From contig JBGPJM010000261.1 in NCBI GenBank assembly GCA_041485385.1, forward strand, positions 1 to 6,106: 6,106 bases of DNA, given 5' to 3'. Each line of letters begins with the position of its first letter. The first letter of the stretch is position 1. Below are positions 5,393-6,106 of the stretch, piece after piece. Origin of the DNA: JBGPJM01 sp041485385 (lineage in GTDB: Bacteria; Planctomycetota; Phycisphaerae; Phycisphaerales; UBA1924). The position numbers and the translations under genes were made by a program. Under the pieces are notes generated by a model. That model made no database searches and was not told the DNA's origin. It saw nothing but the letters and a program-made list of their open reading frames with translations.

Positions 5393-5421
5393 AGAATACA
5401 GACTTTTGGACCGCCGGTCAA
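5393..5421 (-). promoter_or_regulatory. Sigma70-type promoter of the lipoprotein operon
   Basis: On the minus strand, TTGACC (5421-5416, 5 of 6 to consensus) is followed after 17 nt by TATTCT (5398-5393, 4 of 6). The -10 hexamer ends 7 nt before the ATG at 5385, where transcription would normally start. The predicted mRNA therefore has no 5' leader, which fits the missing ribosome site. Confidence 0.6.
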
Positions 5422-5476
5422 TGGTCAAACTGCGGCCACTCGCCGCCACAAAGCGAAAATATTCCAAACAAACACC

Positions 5477-5504
5477 TTGACAAGCCAATCAAATACCGTA
5501 TTAT
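5477..5504 (+). promoter_or_regulatory. Near-consensus sigma70-type promoter of the right-edge gene
   Basis: A perfect -35, TTGACA (5477-5482), is followed after 16 nt by TATTAT (5499-5504, 5 of 6). It lies in an AT-rich island (about 5425-5512) within otherwise very GC-rich DNA. It points away from the lipoprotein promoter; the two -35 elements are 55 bp apart. A GTG start lies 10 nt after the -10 element. Confidence 0.7.
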
Positions 5505-5514
5505 CGACGAAACC

Positions 5515-6106
5515 GTGGTCCAAGCCGCCTCCAACCCCTCCCCCCTCGATCCACCACCCAGCGGCGGCTCACCCTCCCCACACCGACCCGCGGCCACCGC
5601 TCCCCCCCGACTCACCACCCCCACCACCCGATCCAGCGCCCCCATCCCCGAACACCCCAACGACTACCCCCGGCCACGCCACGCCTCAACGCCTTCACGC
5701 CTCAACGCCTTCTCCCACCATTCCCGCAGACCTCGAACCCGCCCTCCTCGAGTCCGTCCTCTCCGGCCACCGCTCCCACTCCGCCACCGCCAAGGCCCAT
5801 TCCCTCTCCCTCCCAGTCTTCCTCGACTGGCTCGCCTCCCCGATCACCCGCTCCCGCATCGCCGCGGCCGTCGAAGCCGAGGAATCCGCCCTCCAGCTCC
5901 GCCACGCCGATGCACGCCGCAAGGCCATCGCCGAGCTCGAATCCCAGATCTCCACCTCCACCGACCCCATCGAGCGCCGCCGCGCCGCCAGCGCCCTCAT
6001 GCGCCCCCTCACCCGCCGCCTCGCCCTCCCCACCCTCCGCGCCCCCAGAGAGGACCCCGCGCTGGCGCCCAAGCCCCTCAAGCTCGGCCCGCCCGCCGAG
6101 CCCAAG
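5515..6106 (+). CDS. Phycisphaerae-type helical protein, frameshifted, 3' end outside the window
   Basis: The coding body from about 5720 to the window end is convincing, with nearly all codons ending in C or G. It reads TIPADLEPALLESVLSG, then SATAKAHSLSLPVFLDWLAS (helix-turn-helix-like: two short helices around SLSLP), then a long charged helix rich in Ala/Arg/Glu (ITRSRIAAAVEAEESALQLR onward). Next comes STDPIERRRAASALMRPL, and finally a Pro/Lys-rich tail. I know similar sequences from Phycisphaerales but no function; DNA binding is an inference from the helix-turn-helix look. This frame has no usable start codon downstream of the promoter. The GTG at 5515 opens a Pro/Ser/Thr-rich N-terminus in the preceding frame. 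The two frames join exactly if one copy of the 16-bp duplication at 5681-5712 is removed (...PRHASTPSPTIPADLEP). As sequenced, translation from GTG would run out of frame. Confidence 0.6.
   Translation, partial: MVQAASNPSPLDPPPSGGSPSPHRPAATAPPRLTTPTTRSSAPIPEHPNDYPRPRHASTPSRLNAFSHHSRRPRTRPPRVRPLRPPLPLRHRQGPFPLPPSLPRLARLPDHPLPHRRGRRSRGIRPPAPPRRCTPQGHRRARIPDLHLHRPHRAPPRRQRPHAPPHPPPRPPHPPRPQRGPRAGAQAPQARPARRAQ
5681..5712. repeat. Perfect 16-bp tandem duplication causing a frameshift
   Basis: ACGCCTCAACGCCTTC occurs at 5681-5696 and again at 5697-5712. Sixteen is one more than a multiple of three, so the second copy shifts the reading frame by one. With one copy, the GTG-initiated frame continues directly into the high-GC3 body of the gene. 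With two copies it does not. Confidence 0.85.

Noticed and set aside
5386..5421. Earlier ATG (5421) for the BamE-like gene
   Set aside because: It overlaps the -35 hexamer and would move the signal peptide away from the N-terminus.
5695..6105. Minus-strand open frame of 136 residues at the right edge
   Set aside because: It is antisense to the plus-strand body with C/G-ending codons. The Arg/Gly/Ser-rich product is typical of a shadow frame.
1..6106. CRISPR array, tRNA or rRNA genes
   Set aside because: No regularly spaced short repeats and no cloverleaf or rRNA-like sequence were recognised on either strand by eye.

Overview
This window is GC-rich bacterial DNA that most resembles Planctomycetota, probably the Phycisphaerae. 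The main clue is a C-x2-C-NYDLTGL ... CPEC zinc ribbon behind two membrane segments (361-830), an arrangement I associate with that group. A second clue is a C/G-ending, helix-rich partial protein at the right end, of a kind I also associate with Phycisphaerales. The taxonomic call rests on recognition alone and was not searched.

Left part (1-1565, mostly + strand): the edge holds the possible 5' end of a minus-strand gene. Next come repeat-rich DNA and a small membrane/zinc-ribbon gene (361-861), whose ribbon lies in another frame because of one extra C in a C4 run. An ungapped direct repeat of about 143 bp (108-250 and 874-1016, about 84% identical) brackets this gene. It is followed by a long hairpin (1031-1058) and then the 5' half of an abortive-infection-type gene (1082-1564). 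That gene loses its similarity after residue 144 and stops inside a long inverted repeat (1534-1566).

Middle part (1718-3670, - strand): one intact 650-residue gene resembles the DUF4209 family. It has a HEPN-like R-x4-H motif and a lysine-rich tail. It converges on the broken abortive-infection gene, so the two look like part of a small, decaying defence island. Upstream of it is a 225-bp gap containing several dyads and a second short repeat family.

Right part (3896-5385, - strand): three lipoprotein genes form a tight operon. In order of transcription they are a BamE/SmpA-OmlA-like lipoprotein and two tandem paralogous lipoproteins of an unnamed family; the second pair overlaps by 4 bp. 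A good sigma70-type promoter (-35 at 5416-5421, -10 at 5393-5398) ends 7 nt before the first start codon, which suggests a leaderless mRNA.

Right edge (5477-6106, + strand): a divergent, near-consensus promoter drives a gene that leaves the window. Its plausible GTG start is out of frame with the clearly coding body. The mismatch is exactly what a perfect 16-bp tandem duplication (5681-5712) would cause, so the gene is either recently broken or switches by repeat slippage. No tRNA, rRNA, transposase or CRISPR array was seen.
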